From contig NZ_CP129107.1 in assembly GCF_030406725.1 (NCBI RefSeq), positions 1-64,000 of the forward strand: a stretch of DNA of 64,000 bases. The letters run 5' to 3'. The notes under the pieces are model-generated. The model was not told the DNA's origin, made no database searches, and worked only from the letters and a program-made list of their open reading frames with translations. The stretch's first letter is position 1. The number at the start of each line of letters is the position of its first letter. Source of the DNA: Alteriqipengyuania flavescens (GTDB lineage Bacteria; Pseudomonadota; Alphaproteobacteria; Sphingomonadales; Sphingomonadaceae). A program made the position numbers and the translations under genes. Below are positions 41,096 to 49,601 of the stretch, piece by piece.

Positions 41096-41524
41096 CTACC
41101 GCGCGTCCGCAGCATCGTAATTGGCGCGCGCCTGCATCATCGCCGCCTGGTTTTCCATTGCCCAACCCGCGATCGCGGCGACCGGCGCGCTCAGGCTCTC
41201 GCCCAGCGGGGTGAGCGCATAGTCGACGCGCACCGGCACCGAAGGCGTGACCGTGCGCGAGACGATCCCGTCCCGCTCCAGCGCCCGCAGCGTGCGGGTG
41301 AGCATGCGCTGCGAAATACTGTCGATCCGCCGCCGCAGCTCGCTGAAGCGCAGGTCCTCTTCCGCCAGCGCCATTACCACGCGCACGGTCCATTTGTCGC
41401 CGATGCGCGAAAGCAGGTCGTTGATGGCCTGGCACGCCGGCGCATCGGGAACCGCAAGGGTTACACCCCTGTTCCTATCCCGCGCGGATGTGCCATCTTG
41501 CGCTATCTCCATCACAGTAACCAT
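41096..41524 (-). CDS. HxlR-family transcriptional regulator
   Basis: This 142-residue protein has the HxlR/MarR-like winged helix: ACQAINDLLSRIGDKWTVRV, RFSELRRRIDSISQRMLTR and LRALERDGIVSRT. It has a single cysteine before the winged helix (APACQAI), typical of redox- or electrophile-sensing HxlR regulators. It is divergent from the azoreductase gene with only 41 bases between the starts and most likely controls it. An in-frame ATG four codons downstream is a possible alternative start. Confidence 0.88.
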   Translation of the reverse strand: MVTVMEIAQDGTSARDRNRGVTLAVPDAPACQAINDLLSRIGDKWTVRVVMALAEEDLRFSELRRRIDSISQRMLTRTLRALERDGIVSRTVTPSVPVRVDYALTPLGESLSAPVAAIAGWAMENQAAMMQARANYDAADAR

Positions 41525-41552
41525 ATGGCCTCCTGGTAATCAGAAGTAACCA
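41516..41552. promoter_or_regulatory. Direct repeat AGTAACCA between hxlR-type and azoreductase genes
   Basis: AGTAACCA occurs at 41516 to 41523 and again at 41545 to 41552, 29 bases apart and so about three helical turns. The first copy overlaps the regulator's start codon. This is a likely operator for the HxlR-family protein, by position only. Confidence 0.45.
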
Positions 41553-41565
41553 AGGAACCGAAAGT

Positions 41566-42162
41566 ATGCAAATCCTCCGCATCGACAGCGCCACCACCGG
41601 CGAACAGTCCGTCTCGCGCCGTATCAGCCAGATGATCGCCGACCACTTTTCCGAAAAGCACCCCGATGCGACTTTCGTCACCCGCGACCTGTCGACGGAC
41701 CCGGTTCCCCATCTCGACCCGGTGACCACCGCCGCCGTGCGCACCGCGCCCGAAACGCACGAAGAATCGGTCGAGCGCGCCTATCCCGAACAGAAGGGGG
41801 TGCTCGATGAATTCCTCGGTTCCGACATCGTGATTATTGGCGCGCCGATGTATAATTTCTCGGTCCCGTCGAACCTCAAGGCGTGGATGGACCGGCTGGC
41901 AGTGCCCGGCGTCACTTTCGGCTATTCGGAGAACGGCCCGGAAGGCAAGGCCGGAGGACGGCGCGTGATCATCGCCTCGTCCCGCGGCGGCGAATATGGC
42001 GACGACAACTCGATAGACCACCAGGAAAGCCTGCTGAAGGGCTTCATGGGCTTTCTCGGCATCGACAGCGTCGACGTGATCCGCGTCGAAAAGGTCGGCT
42101 ACGGCGAAGAAGCGATCGAGGAAGGCATCGCCGCCGCCAAGAAGGAAATTGCTTCGCTGTAA
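41566..42162 (+). CDS. azoR: FMN-dependent NADH azoreductase-type flavoprotein
   Basis: This 198-residue protein has the flavodoxin-like azoreductase pattern: ILRIDSATTGEQSVSRRISQ at the start, PMYNFSVPSNLKAWMDRL near residue 95 and the ASSRGGEYGDD loop near residue 148. Such enzymes reduce quinones and azo compounds with NADH and protect against electrophile stress. The divergent HxlR-type regulator supports inducible control. A GGAACC-like weak ribosome binding site lies before the ATG. Confidence 0.9.
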   Translation: MQILRIDSATTGEQSVSRRISQMIADHFSEKHPDATFVTRDLSTDPVPHLDPVTTAAVRTAPETHEESVERAYPEQKGVLDEFLGSDIVIIGAPMYNFSVPSNLKAWMDRLAVPGVTFGYSENGPEGKAGGRRVIIASSRGGEYGDDNSIDHQESLLKGFMGFLGIDSVDVIRVEKVGYGEEAIEEGIAAAKKEIASL

Positions 42163-42200
42163 GCGCGGTGCGATAGCGCGGTCCGACTTGGCAGGGGACC

Positions 42201-43142
42201 GTGCGCACTATCTCTCGAACTTTCGCAAGAAGGCCGCCGGGGCGCATCGTGCGCGTCGGCGGCCTTGGCCTGCTTGCCGGATGGATGGCGCTGCTCCTCC
42301 TCGCGCCGCTCGATGGCGAGCTGCTGCAAAGACTATGGTTTCTGCCCGGGGTCGGCGTCGTCGGGGCGATCATCGCCAACACCTCCGGCACAGGAGGCGG
42401 GGTTGTCTTCGTGCCGGTGTTCAACGCCTTGCGCGAATTTGCGGTCATGGACCTCTCGCCCCTGCAGATCGTGGGCGTTTCGATGGGCATCCAGTCCTTC
42501 GGCATGACGATGGGCGCGCTGCGCTGGACCGATCGGTTGTTCCACCAACCGCCACCGGCCCCCGGCGAAGCGCTGGTTCGCCCGCGCGATTTCGCCATCG
42601 TCACGCTGGGCGTGCTATGCGTGTCCCTGCCCCTGCTCCTGCTTGTCCAGCGCTTCGCGACATTCGACGCGCAGCTGGTCCTGCTCGGCTACAAGGCGTT
42701 CTCCATCGTCCTCGGCCTGGTCCTCATCGTGTCCACCTGGACGGTGAACCGCACACGGCCGGAACGCGCGCGGCTGGAGCGGGTCGACCTCGTTGCCCTC
42801 CTCCTCATCGCGATCCCGGGCGGCATGATCACGCCGCTGTTCTCGGTCGGCATCGGGGAGCTTGTCGCGCTCTATCTCTTCATCCGGCACTACCCGATCC
42901 TGCTGTGTACCGGCACGGCCTGCGCGATCTCCTCGGCCAGCATGATCGCGGGGGTCCTGTGGCATGTCGAGGCAGCGACCATCCGGTGGGAAGTCGTCCT
43001 GCTCGCGGCGCCTGCCGCCGTGCTAGGCGGGTTCCTCGCCCGGCCCATTGCCCTGTGGCTTGGTGCCCGGCGCCTAAAGACGCTTGCGGGCCTGTGGATC
43101 GTGCTGTCGGCGCTCTACCTCGTCTGGCTGGCTGCGGTCTGA
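42201..43142 (+). CDS. TauE/SafE-type membrane permease
   Basis: This 313-residue protein has eight or so membrane segments and the TauE/SafE family signature: GAIIANTSGTGGGVVFVPVF near residue 55, SPLQIVGVSMGIQSFGMTMG and later GGMITPLFSVGIGE with TGTACAISSAS. Such proteins move sulfite, sulfonates or organic anions across the inner membrane. The N-terminus is basic before the first segment. The substrate cannot be told from the context (azoreductase upstream, decayed photolyase-like gene downstream). Confidence 0.85.
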   Translation: MRTISRTFARRPPGRIVRVGGLGLLAGWMALLLLAPLDGELLQRLWFLPGVGVVGAIIANTSGTGGGVVFVPVFNALREFAVMDLSPLQIVGVSMGIQSFGMTMGALRWTDRLFHQPPPAPGEALVRPRDFAIVTLGVLCVSLPLLLLVQRFATFDAQLVLLGYKAFSIVLGLVLIVSTWTVNRTRPERARLERVDLVALLLIAIPGGMITPLFSVGIGELVALYLFIRHYPILLCTGTACAISSASMIAGVLWHVEAATIRWEVVLLAAPAAVLGGFLARPIALWLGARRLKTLAGLWIVLSALYLVWLAAV

Positions 43143-43176
43143 CGGCACCAACCGCGCGGGTACGCGTTGGGCGCCC

Positions 43177-43674
43177 ATGCAGAACCCGATCCTCGTCCCC
43201 ATCCTCGGCGACCAGCTGACCCGCGACCTCGCCTCCATCAGGGGCCGCACCTAGGACGATACCGTCGTCCTGATGATGGAGGTCTGGGACGAGACAACCT
43301 ACGTAAAGCACCACAAGCAGAAGATCGCGCTGATCTTTTCCGCCATGCGCCACTTCGCCGCCGAGCTGGAGAATGCCGGCTGGACGGTCGATTACGTCCG
43401 GCTGACGGACGCGGACAACGCCGGCAGCTTCACCGGCGAGGTCGCCCGCGCCGTGGAGCGTCACGATCCGCGCGCGATCCATGTCGTCGAGGCCGGGGAA
43501 TGGCGCGTCCAGCAGGCGATCGAGGAATGGCTGGACAAGTTCGACTGCGACGTCGCGATCCTCGAGAACGACCGCTTCGTCTGCTCGCTGGCGGAATTCA
43601 ACGACTGGGCGGACGACCGCAAGACGCTGCGGATGGAAAACTTCTACCGCGAAATGCGCAAGAAGACCGGCTGA
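43177..43674 (+). pseudogene. Photolyase/cryptochrome-related gene, nonsense mutation and truncation
   Basis: The frame starting at 43177 reads like the N-terminal third of the FeS bacterial cryptochrome/(6-4) photolyase-related family: PILVPILGDQLTRDLASIRG, VVLMMEVWDETTYVKHHKQK, IALIFSAMRHFAAELENAGW, VVEAGEWRVQQAIEEW and RMENFYREMRKKTG. A TAG at 43252 to 43254 interrupts it after 25 codons, and the frame ends at 43674, about 166 codons in, while family members are about 510 residues. The flavin- and DNA-binding C-terminal part is absent. The remnant is therefore non-functional. Confidence 0.82.
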
Positions 43675-43882
43675 CGCCCGCATCGGACGGCTGGGCGCGC
43701 AACTGAAAGGCGCGCAAATCCGCCATTTTCCGGTATCGGCGGCTCGGTTCGTCGCACAGCAGGCCCCGCCGACCCCTGCACTGCCCGGTTCGTTCATCGC
43801 CCCGACAGACGCCAGCCGCATGGCGCTTCCCGACATTTACACCGGCGACCGCAAAGGTCGCGGAAATCCGGAAGGGAAAACC

Positions 43883-44788
43883 ATGTCCAACATCAAGACA
43901 CCCGCGGCGTCGTTCATCGCCCTCGCGCTCGTCGGCGCGGGCCTGCCCGCCGCGGCGCAGCAGCAGCCCGCCGAAGTCGCGGCGGAAGCCAGCCAGTCCA
44001 TCCTCGTCAAAGGGCAGGTCCCTGCCGACATCTCGGACCTGCCCGACGGGCCGGACATCGAAGGCATCATCTCGGACCGTCTCGGCAGCGCGATGGAAGT
44101 GACGACGCCGGCCGGCGAGGCGACGATGGTCGGCCTGAGCCAGGGCACCAGCATCAAGGGCCGCGGCGGTTTTCTCGGCCTCGGCCGAACCGAAGTGACC
44201 GGCGACATGCTGCTCGCCGGCCTGCCGGTGGAAATCGAAACCGTGCAGTGGGGCGGCGGACTGCTTGCCAAGCGGGTGCGCTTCTCCAACTCCGACCTCG
44301 AAACCGCGCAGATGATCCGCGGCGGCACCGCCGGCCAGTTCGCGCGGCAGGGTGCGGCGATCGAGGCCAACACCGAAGCTGCCGAGGCGCTGCGCGGCCG
44401 CATGGGCGAGATCGACAATTACGACGTCGTCGGCGTGACCAATGTCTATTTCGACACCGGCAAATGGAGCCTGCCCGGCACCGCCGAGCGCGAGCTGTGC
44501 GCCGCCGCGATGCAGGCCGACAGCATCGACAATTCGCTGCTGCTGGTCGTGGGCTACACCGACTCCGTGGGTGACGAGGATTACAACCAGATCCTGAGCG
44601 AACGTCGTGCCAGCCGCGTGGTCAACACGCTGCAGCAGAAATGCAGCTGGAAACCCTGGCGCATGCTCTCGCCGACCGGCATGGCCGAATCCGACCCCAC
44701 GGCGGACAACAGCACCGCCGCCGGGCGCGCGCAGAACCGCCGCGTTTCGGTGAACATCCTGGTCAGCAAGGCCGCGCAGGGCCTCTGA
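43883..44788 (+). CDS. OmpA-family outer membrane protein
   Basis: This 301-residue protein starts with a signal peptide (SFIALALVGAGLPAAAQQQP). Residues 190 to 301 form an OmpA-like peptidoglycan-binding domain: VTNVYFDTGKWSLP, VVGYTDSVGDEDYNQILSERRASRVV and GRAQNRRVSVNIL. The segment before it is glycine-rich and beta-like (GGFLGLGRTEVTGDML). It probably tethers the outer membrane to peptidoglycan. The start is at the ATG after GGAAGGGAAAACC. A terminator hairpin follows. The 208 bases upstream, from the photolyase remnant, hold no gene. Confidence 0.85.
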   Translation: MSNIKTPAASFIALALVGAGLPAAAQQQPAEVAAEASQSILVKGQVPADISDLPDGPDIEGIISDRLGSAMEVTTPAGEATMVGLSQGTSIKGRGGFLGLGRTEVTGDMLLAGLPVEIETVQWGGGLLAKRVRFSNSDLETAQMIRGGTAGQFARQGAAIEANTEAAEALRGRMGEIDNYDVVGVTNVYFDTGKWSLPGTAERELCAAAMQADSIDNSLLLVVGYTDSVGDEDYNQILSERRASRVVNTLQQKCSWKPWRMLSPTGMAESDPTADNSTAAGRAQNRRVSVNILVSKAAQGL

Positions 44789-44809
44789 TCCCGGCGACAA
44801 GAGACACGG

Positions 44810-44841
44810 GCGGGCGGCCTTTTCGGGCCGTCCGCCTCTTT
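44810..44841 (+). terminator. Terminator after the OmpA-family gene
   Basis: A GGCGG-CGGCC stem with a TTTTC loop pairs with GGCCG-CCGCC and is followed by TCTTTC; flanking ACACG and CGTGT can extend the stem. It lies 20 bases after the OmpA-family stop. Confidence 0.6.
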
Positions 44842-44920
44842 CGTGTCCGCAATCCGGAACGCAGCCGTCGCCGCGCTGGTTGGAAGGGGGCAACCCCGAG
44901 GAACCCGAGAAAGACTTTCC

Positions 44921-46300
44921 ATGGCCGACATTACCACCGTCAACCCCGCAACCGGCGAAGACATCCACTCCTACGACCACATGAGCGAGGACGAAGCCTT
45001 CGCCGCGGTCGAAGCCTGTCACGAAGCATTTACCCAGTGGAAGCTGCGCAGCCTCGAAGACCGGGCCGAAGTGATCAAGGCGCTCGGCAAGGGCCTGCGC
45101 GACAACAAGGAAGAACTCGCGCAACTGATGACGCGCGAAGTCGGCAAGCTGATCGGCGACAGCCGCGACGAGGTGGAACTGTGCGCCGCCATTTGCGACT
45201 GGACCGCCGCCAACGGGCCGAAGGAACTGGCCGACGAAAGCCGCGATCCCAGCAACGCCGGGCGCGGCATCGTGACCTTTTCGCCAATCGGCGTCGTCTA
45301 CGGCATCCAGCCGTGGAATTTCCCCGCCTACCAGGTTATCCGCTATGCCATCGCCAGCCTGATGGCGGGTAACGGCGTACTGCTGAAGCACTCCTCGCTG
45401 TGCACCGGCAGCGGCCTGATGATCGGCAAGATCTTCCGCAAGGCAGGCCTGCCGGAAAACCTCTTCACCGTGCTGGTGATCGGGCACGACCTGTCGGACA
45501 AGATCATCGAGCATGACAAGGTCCGCGGCGTGACGCTGACGGGCTCCGACGGTGCGGGCCGCCATGTGGGCGAGAAGGCCGGCGCGGCAATCAAGAAAAC
45601 CGTGCTCGAGCTTGGCTCCAACGACGCCTACATGGTGCTGGAAGACGCGGATCTCGACCTGGCCGCCGAAGTCTGCGCGCAGGCGCGGCTCTATAACAAC
45701 GGCCAGACCTGCATCAACGGCAAGCGCTTCATCGTGACTGACAAGGTGTACGACGCCTTCATCGAGAAATTCGTCGCCCGCTTCGAAGGCGTCGATCTGG
45801 GCGATCCGACCGACGAAGACAGCGACATGGGCCCGATGAGCTCCGCCGACCTGCGCGACGACCTGCAGGACCAGGTCGACAAGTCGGTCGCCAACGGCGC
45901 CAAGGTCGCCTGCGGCGGCAGTGTGCCGGATCGCAAGGGCGCATGGTACCCCGCGACGGTGCTGACCGACGTCGCACCCGGCCAGCCGGCCTATGACGAC
46001 GAGTTGTTCGGCCCGGTCGCCAGCGTGATCCGCGCAAAGGACGACGAGGACGCCATGCGCCTCGCCAACGACAGCCGCTACGGCCTTGGTGGCGGTATCC
46101 TGTGCGGTGACGAGGACCGCGCGATCGAGCTGGCATCGAAGCATTTCGACACCGGCATGGTCTATATCAACACCTACGGCGTCGCGGACCCGTCCATGCC
46201 GTTCGGCGGGGTCAAGAACTCCGGCTACGGCAAGGAACACGGCGGCTTCGGCGTGAAGGAATTCGTCAACGCCAAGGCGATCTTCGTGGGCAAGAAGTAA
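44921..46300 (+). CDS. NAD(P)-dependent aldehyde dehydrogenase, succinate-semialdehyde type
   Basis: This 459-residue enzyme has the ALDH fold: WNFP (PWNFPAYQVIRY) near residue 132, catalytic Glu230 in VLELGSNDAYMV and nucleophile Cys264 in NNGQTCINGKR, plus VYINTYGVADPSMPFGGVKNSG cut here as DPSMPFGGVKNSGYGKE near the end. It resembles succinate-semialdehyde or related aldehyde dehydrogenases (the start is MADITTVNPATGED). The first good ATG lies at 44921 after a gap of 130 bases with the terminator. It converges with ada. Confidence 0.9.
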   Translation: MADITTVNPATGEDIHSYDHMSEDEAFAAVEACHEAFTQWKLRSLEDRAEVIKALGKGLRDNKEELAQLMTREVGKLIGDSRDEVELCAAICDWTAANGPKELADESRDPSNAGRGIVTFSPIGVVYGIQPWNFPAYQVIRYAIASLMAGNGVLLKHSSLCTGSGLMIGKIFRKAGLPENLFTVLVIGHDLSDKIIEHDKVRGVTLTGSDGAGRHVGEKAGAAIKKTVLELGSNDAYMVLEDADLDLAAEVCAQARLYNNGQTCINGKRFIVTDKVYDAFIEKFVARFEGVDLGDPTDEDSDMGPMSSADLRDDLQDQVDKSVANGAKVACGGSVPDRKGAWYPATVLTDVAPGQPAYDDELFGPVASVIRAKDDEDAMRLANDSRYGLGGGILCGDEDRAIELASKHFDTGMVYINTYGVADPSMPFGGVKNSGYGKEHGGFGVKEFVNAKAIFVGKK

Positions 46301-46310
46301 GCAACCAGGC

Positions 46311-47333
46311 TCAGCGCTTCTCGCGTTCCAGAAGCTCGCGCTTGATCTTCGTGCCATAGGCATAGCCGCCCAGCCCGCCGTCGGCGGCTATGACCCTGTG
46401 GCACGGGATCAGTACGGCGATATTGTTCGCCCCGTTCGCCCCGCCGACCGCGCGGCTGGCTTTCGGGTTGCCGAGCGCGGCGGCGAGTTCGCCGTAGCTG
46501 CGCGTTTCGCCTGCCGGAATTTCGCGCAAGGCCTGCCACACGCGCTGCTGGAAAACGGTGCCTTTGACGTCCAGCGGGATATTCCCGGCGCTGCCCGGGG
46601 TTTCGACGGCGGCCACGACCTCTTCAAACAGGTCGCGAAAGTTCTCACCGGCAGGCACCAGCGTGGCGTTGGGAAACCGGTCGCGCAATTCCGGCTCCCC
46701 TTCCCCGAAGCTGAGGCAGCAAACGCCCCTGTCCGTTGCGGCGACGAGCATCGCGCCCAGGCTCGTGTCGATCACGCTCCAGTGCACGGTGCGGCCCTTC
46801 CCGCCGCCGCGCCAGTCGCTCGGTGTCATGCCCATCCTGCCCTCCATCGCGGCGTAGAAGCGGCTCGGCGCTTCGAAGCCTGCATCGTAGATCGCTTCGC
46901 CGACCGTTTCGGCCCCGCTTAGTTCTTTCCGCGCCCGCTCTTCGCGCAAGGCCCGTGCATAGGCCGCGGGTGAAAGCCCCGTGGCGCGTGTGAAGACGCG
47001 CTGGAAATGCGTCGGCGAATAGCCGGTCAGCGCCGCCAGGTCGCCGAGCGTGTGGCGCCCCGCCGACCGCTTGATCGCGTCCACCGCCGCCAGCACGGCA
47101 GCCTCGTCCCGCGCGACATCGTCCGGCAGGCACCGTTTGCATGCCCGCAAGCCGCTCGCCTTCGCCTCGTCGCCGCTCGCAAAGAAACGCACGTTCTTGC
47201 GCGCCGGATGCCGTGCGGCGCAGCTCGGCCGGCAATAGATGCCGGTGGTAAGCACGCCGGTCACGAAGCGCCCGTCGAACGTGCGGTCGCGGCGCTGCAC
47301 GGCGTTCCAGGCGATGTCGTCGGTCGGTTGCAT
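46311..47333 (-). CDS. ada: Ada-type adaptive methylation response protein
   Basis: This 340-residue protein combines an N-terminal zinc-methyltransferase domain (Cys34, Cys38, Cys65, Cys68 in GIYCRPSC and RACKRC), an AraC-type helix-turn-helix (residues 85 to 170, TLGDLAALTGYSPTHFQRVF) and a C-terminal O6-methylguanine-DNA methyltransferase with the alkyl acceptor Cys311 in LIPCHRV. It repairs alkylated DNA and, once methylated on Cys34 or Cys38, activates alkylation-response genes. The start at 47333 is preferred, with an ATG five codons upstream possible. It is divergent from the protease gene across 82 bases. Confidence 0.93.
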   Translation of the reverse strand: MQPTDDIAWNAVQRRDRTFDGRFVTGVLTTGIYCRPSCAARHPARKNVRFFASGDEAKASGLRACKRCLPDDVARDEAAVLAAVDAIKRSAGRHTLGDLAALTGYSPTHFQRVFTRATGLSPAAYARALREERARKELSGAETVGEAIYDAGFEAPSRFYAAMEGRMGMTPSDWRGGGKGRTVHWSVIDTSLGAMLVAATDRGVCCLSFGEGEPELRDRFPNATLVPAGENFRDLFEEVVAAVETPGSAGNIPLDVKGTVFQQRVWQALREIPAGETRSYGELAAALGNPKASRAVGGANGANNIAVLIPCHRVIAADGGLGGYAYGTKIKRELLEREKR

Positions 47334-47415
47334 GGCAGGTGTTGTAGCCATCGCGGCGGAGGCTTGCATCCCGAAGCTTGCGATCAAAACCCGCAGTCGC
47401 GTATTGCCGCAGGCG

Positions 47416-48963
47416 ATGACACGGTTTTTCACGATCCTCGCCGCGCTGCTGGCGCTCCTCGCCCCGCAACTGGCCGCTGCCGATGCCGCCGATATCGATG
47501 CCGCCGCGCGCGGGGTCGTCCGCGTGCTGATCGTGGGGACGGACGAGGAAGGCGAAAGCTTCCCCGTCAGCCACGGGACCGGCTTCGCGGTTTCCGGCAA
47601 CCGGTTGGTCACCAACAACCACGTGGTCGACGAAGTGCGGATCGACCCCCGGCTGCGGGTGCTGGTCGTTCCGGCAGAAGGCGGCGAGGCGGTGGAAGCC
47701 CGCGTTGTCAGCTACAGCCCGCGCAACGACCTGGCGCTGATCGAGATTGCCAGCGGCCTGCGCCTGCCGCCGCTCACCATCGCCGGCGCGGCGGAGGCCG
47801 ACAGCGGCGACGTCTATGCCGTGGGCTATCCGCAGAATGTGGACATCGCGCAGGGGCTTGGCCTCGGCGACGTGTTCCGCGCCACGCCGCCCGTAAAGGC
47901 GCGCGGCTCGCTCGCCGGGCGGCGCCCGTCGCGCCAATTCGACACCATCCTGCACACCGCGCCGATTGCGCGCGGGAATTCGGGTGGGCCGCTGCTGGAC
48001 AATTGCGGGCGCGTGGTCGGCGTGAACAGCTTCGGCGCATCGAGCAGCGGTACGGATGCCGAGTTTTTCTTCGCAGTATCGATGCGTGAATTGCTGCCGT
48101 TCCTGCGTGCGAACGACGTCCAGCCGCGCGTCAACGCCATGCCTTGCCGCAGCCTGGTGGAGCTCGATGCGGAGGAACAGCGCCGCGCCGAGGCCGCCGC
48201 GCGGCAAGCAGACGAAGCGCAGAGCGCCGCCGCCCGCGAACGCGCCGCCGCAGAAGCCAGCTTCCGCACCCAGGTTAGCCGCGACATCGCCGAATCGCGC
48301 GACAACGGCCTGGCGGTAGCCGCCGTGCTGCTGGTCCTCTCGCTCGTCGCCGGGTTCGCCGCCTACCAGCTGCACGTGAACGGCAAACGCAACCCCTTCA
48401 TCGCCGCCGCCGTGCTGGCCGCCATCGCGCTGGTCGCAGCGGTCGTGACATGGTTCAGCCGGCCGCAGCTGCGCGAGATTGACGACCGGGTCGCCATGCG
48501 GCTGGACGAGGAATTCGGCACCGGCAGCGCCGATCCCGTATCCGGCGAAGGCGCGCTTTCCGGCGATCTTGTCTGCACCGTCGACCCGCAGCGCAGCCGC
48601 ATCACCGGCGCTTCGGTAGAGGATCTGCCGTTCGAATGGAGCGCGGGCGGCTGCGTCAACGGGCGCACCCAGTATGGCCTGCTCGATGGCAAGTGGTCGC
48701 GCGTGTTCGTGCCGAACGAGGAAGCGGCCGTCTCGCTCAACCGCTTCGACCCGGCGACCGGCGAATACCGCATGGAACGCTACCTGTTGGGCGCCGCCGA
48801 CATGGCCGCCGCGCGCGAGGCCCGCGGCACCTATCGCGGGCCCGGCTGTGGCGTTGACGAAGCCGCCGCCCGCGATTTCGGCGAGAAGCAGGACGCCGTG
48901 CTGGCGCTGCTGCCCGACCGCCCGAACGAGCGGGTGGTCTACAAATGCAGCAAGGCCGATTGA
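47416..48963 (+). CDS. Membrane-anchored trypsin-like serine protease
   Basis: This 515-residue protein starts with a signal or anchor segment (MTRFFTILAALLALLAPQLA) and has a trypsin-like protease domain with His69 (VTNNHVVD), Asp105 (NDLALIE) and Ser189 (RGNSGGPLLD). After a coiled-coil-like region (EQRRAEAAARQADEAQSAAA) come two membrane segments near residues 305 to 350 and a periplasmic or cytoplasmic C-terminal domain of 150 residues of unknown type with four cysteines. It resembles HtrA-like proteases without PDZ. It could act in envelope stress or regulated proteolysis; that is inference. Confidence 0.8.
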   Translation: MTRFFTILAALLALLAPQLAAADAADIDAAARGVVRVLIVGTDEEGESFPVSHGTGFAVSGNRLVTNNHVVDEVRIDPRLRVLVVPAEGGEAVEARVVSYSPRNDLALIEIASGLRLPPLTIAGAAEADSGDVYAVGYPQNVDIAQGLGLGDVFRATPPVKARGSLAGRRPSRQFDTILHTAPIARGNSGGPLLDNCGRVVGVNSFGASSSGTDAEFFFAVSMRELLPFLRANDVQPRVNAMPCRSLVELDAEEQRRAEAAARQADEAQSAAARERAAAEASFRTQVSRDIAESRDNGLAVAAVLLVLSLVAGFAAYQLHVNGKRNPFIAAAVLAAIALVAAVVTWFSRPQLREIDDRVAMRLDEEFGTGSADPVSGEGALSGDLVCTVDPQRSRITGASVEDLPFEWSAGGCVNGRTQYGLLDGKWSRVFVPNEEAAVSLNRFDPATGEYRMERYLLGAADMAAAREARGTYRGPGCGVDEAAARDFGEKQDAVLALLPDRPNERVVYKCSKAD

Positions 48964-48972
48964 TTTGCCACC

Positions 48973-49601
48973 ATGGAGAACCGGCAGATCCTGAAAGTCG
49001 CAGGCGTAACCGGGATCGCCGTATTTGCTGCGCTGGTCCTGCCTATGCTGCTGCCGGATTCAGGAGATAGCGGGGACGGATCGCCCTCCGCCCGAACCGC
49101 AACAAGTCTCTTCGGAAGTCCAGCTTGGTGAATGGCGTGCCGCAGCCTTGGAAACCTGCCGTTGCCAGCAAGTCGGCGGACGGGAAAATGAATGTCCCGA
49201 ACCGCTATTCACTGCGACACGCCGGATAGTCCTGAAGACTTATGGACAGAGAACAGATCGATTTTCCGCGCACGACCTGCGGCCCGCTGGAGGAACGCCA
49301 GCGGTGTCTCAAGTTTGCCGACGGACAAAAGTGCATCACGGAAGGCTATTTTCTCGCAGAACCGCTTGATGAAGAGCCGGTGCCGCCGGCATGCACAGCG
49401 AGGGAAGCCGGGATCGTCCTCGCCGGAAATCGCGAGTTACGCGGCAGGCTCTATGATTTCGGCGACCGCACGCCAACCAACGTGGAGACGATGATGGCCG
49501 ACAGGGAGCTTTCCGAAGCGGCGGCAGTCGGCCTGCGCGAGATTGCAAAAGATCCGCAAGGGTCGGCCGCCGCAGTGGATACGGAAGACGCCTGCGGCTA
49601 G
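48973..49601 (+). pseudogene. Probably frameshifted small membrane-anchored cysteine-rich protein gene
   Basis: Protein-like segments follow each other in three frames: an N-terminal membrane anchor (ILKVAGVTGIAVFAALVLPM) in the frame of the ATG at 48973, then VQLGEWRAAALETCRCQQVG in a second frame, then REQIDFPRTTCGPLEERQR and GYFLAEPLDEEPVPPACT in a third that ends at 49601. Each frame alone is short: 52 residues (48973 to 49131) and 119 residues (49242 to 49601). Two +1 frame changes would join them. Either the gene is broken or the last frame is a real separate 119-residue protein; sequencing error is the third possibility. Confidence 0.45.

Noticed and set aside
43598-46363. Minus-strand open frame of 921 codons
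   Set aside because: It lies opposite the OmpA-family protein and the aldehyde dehydrogenase, both with intact catalytic or signature motifs.
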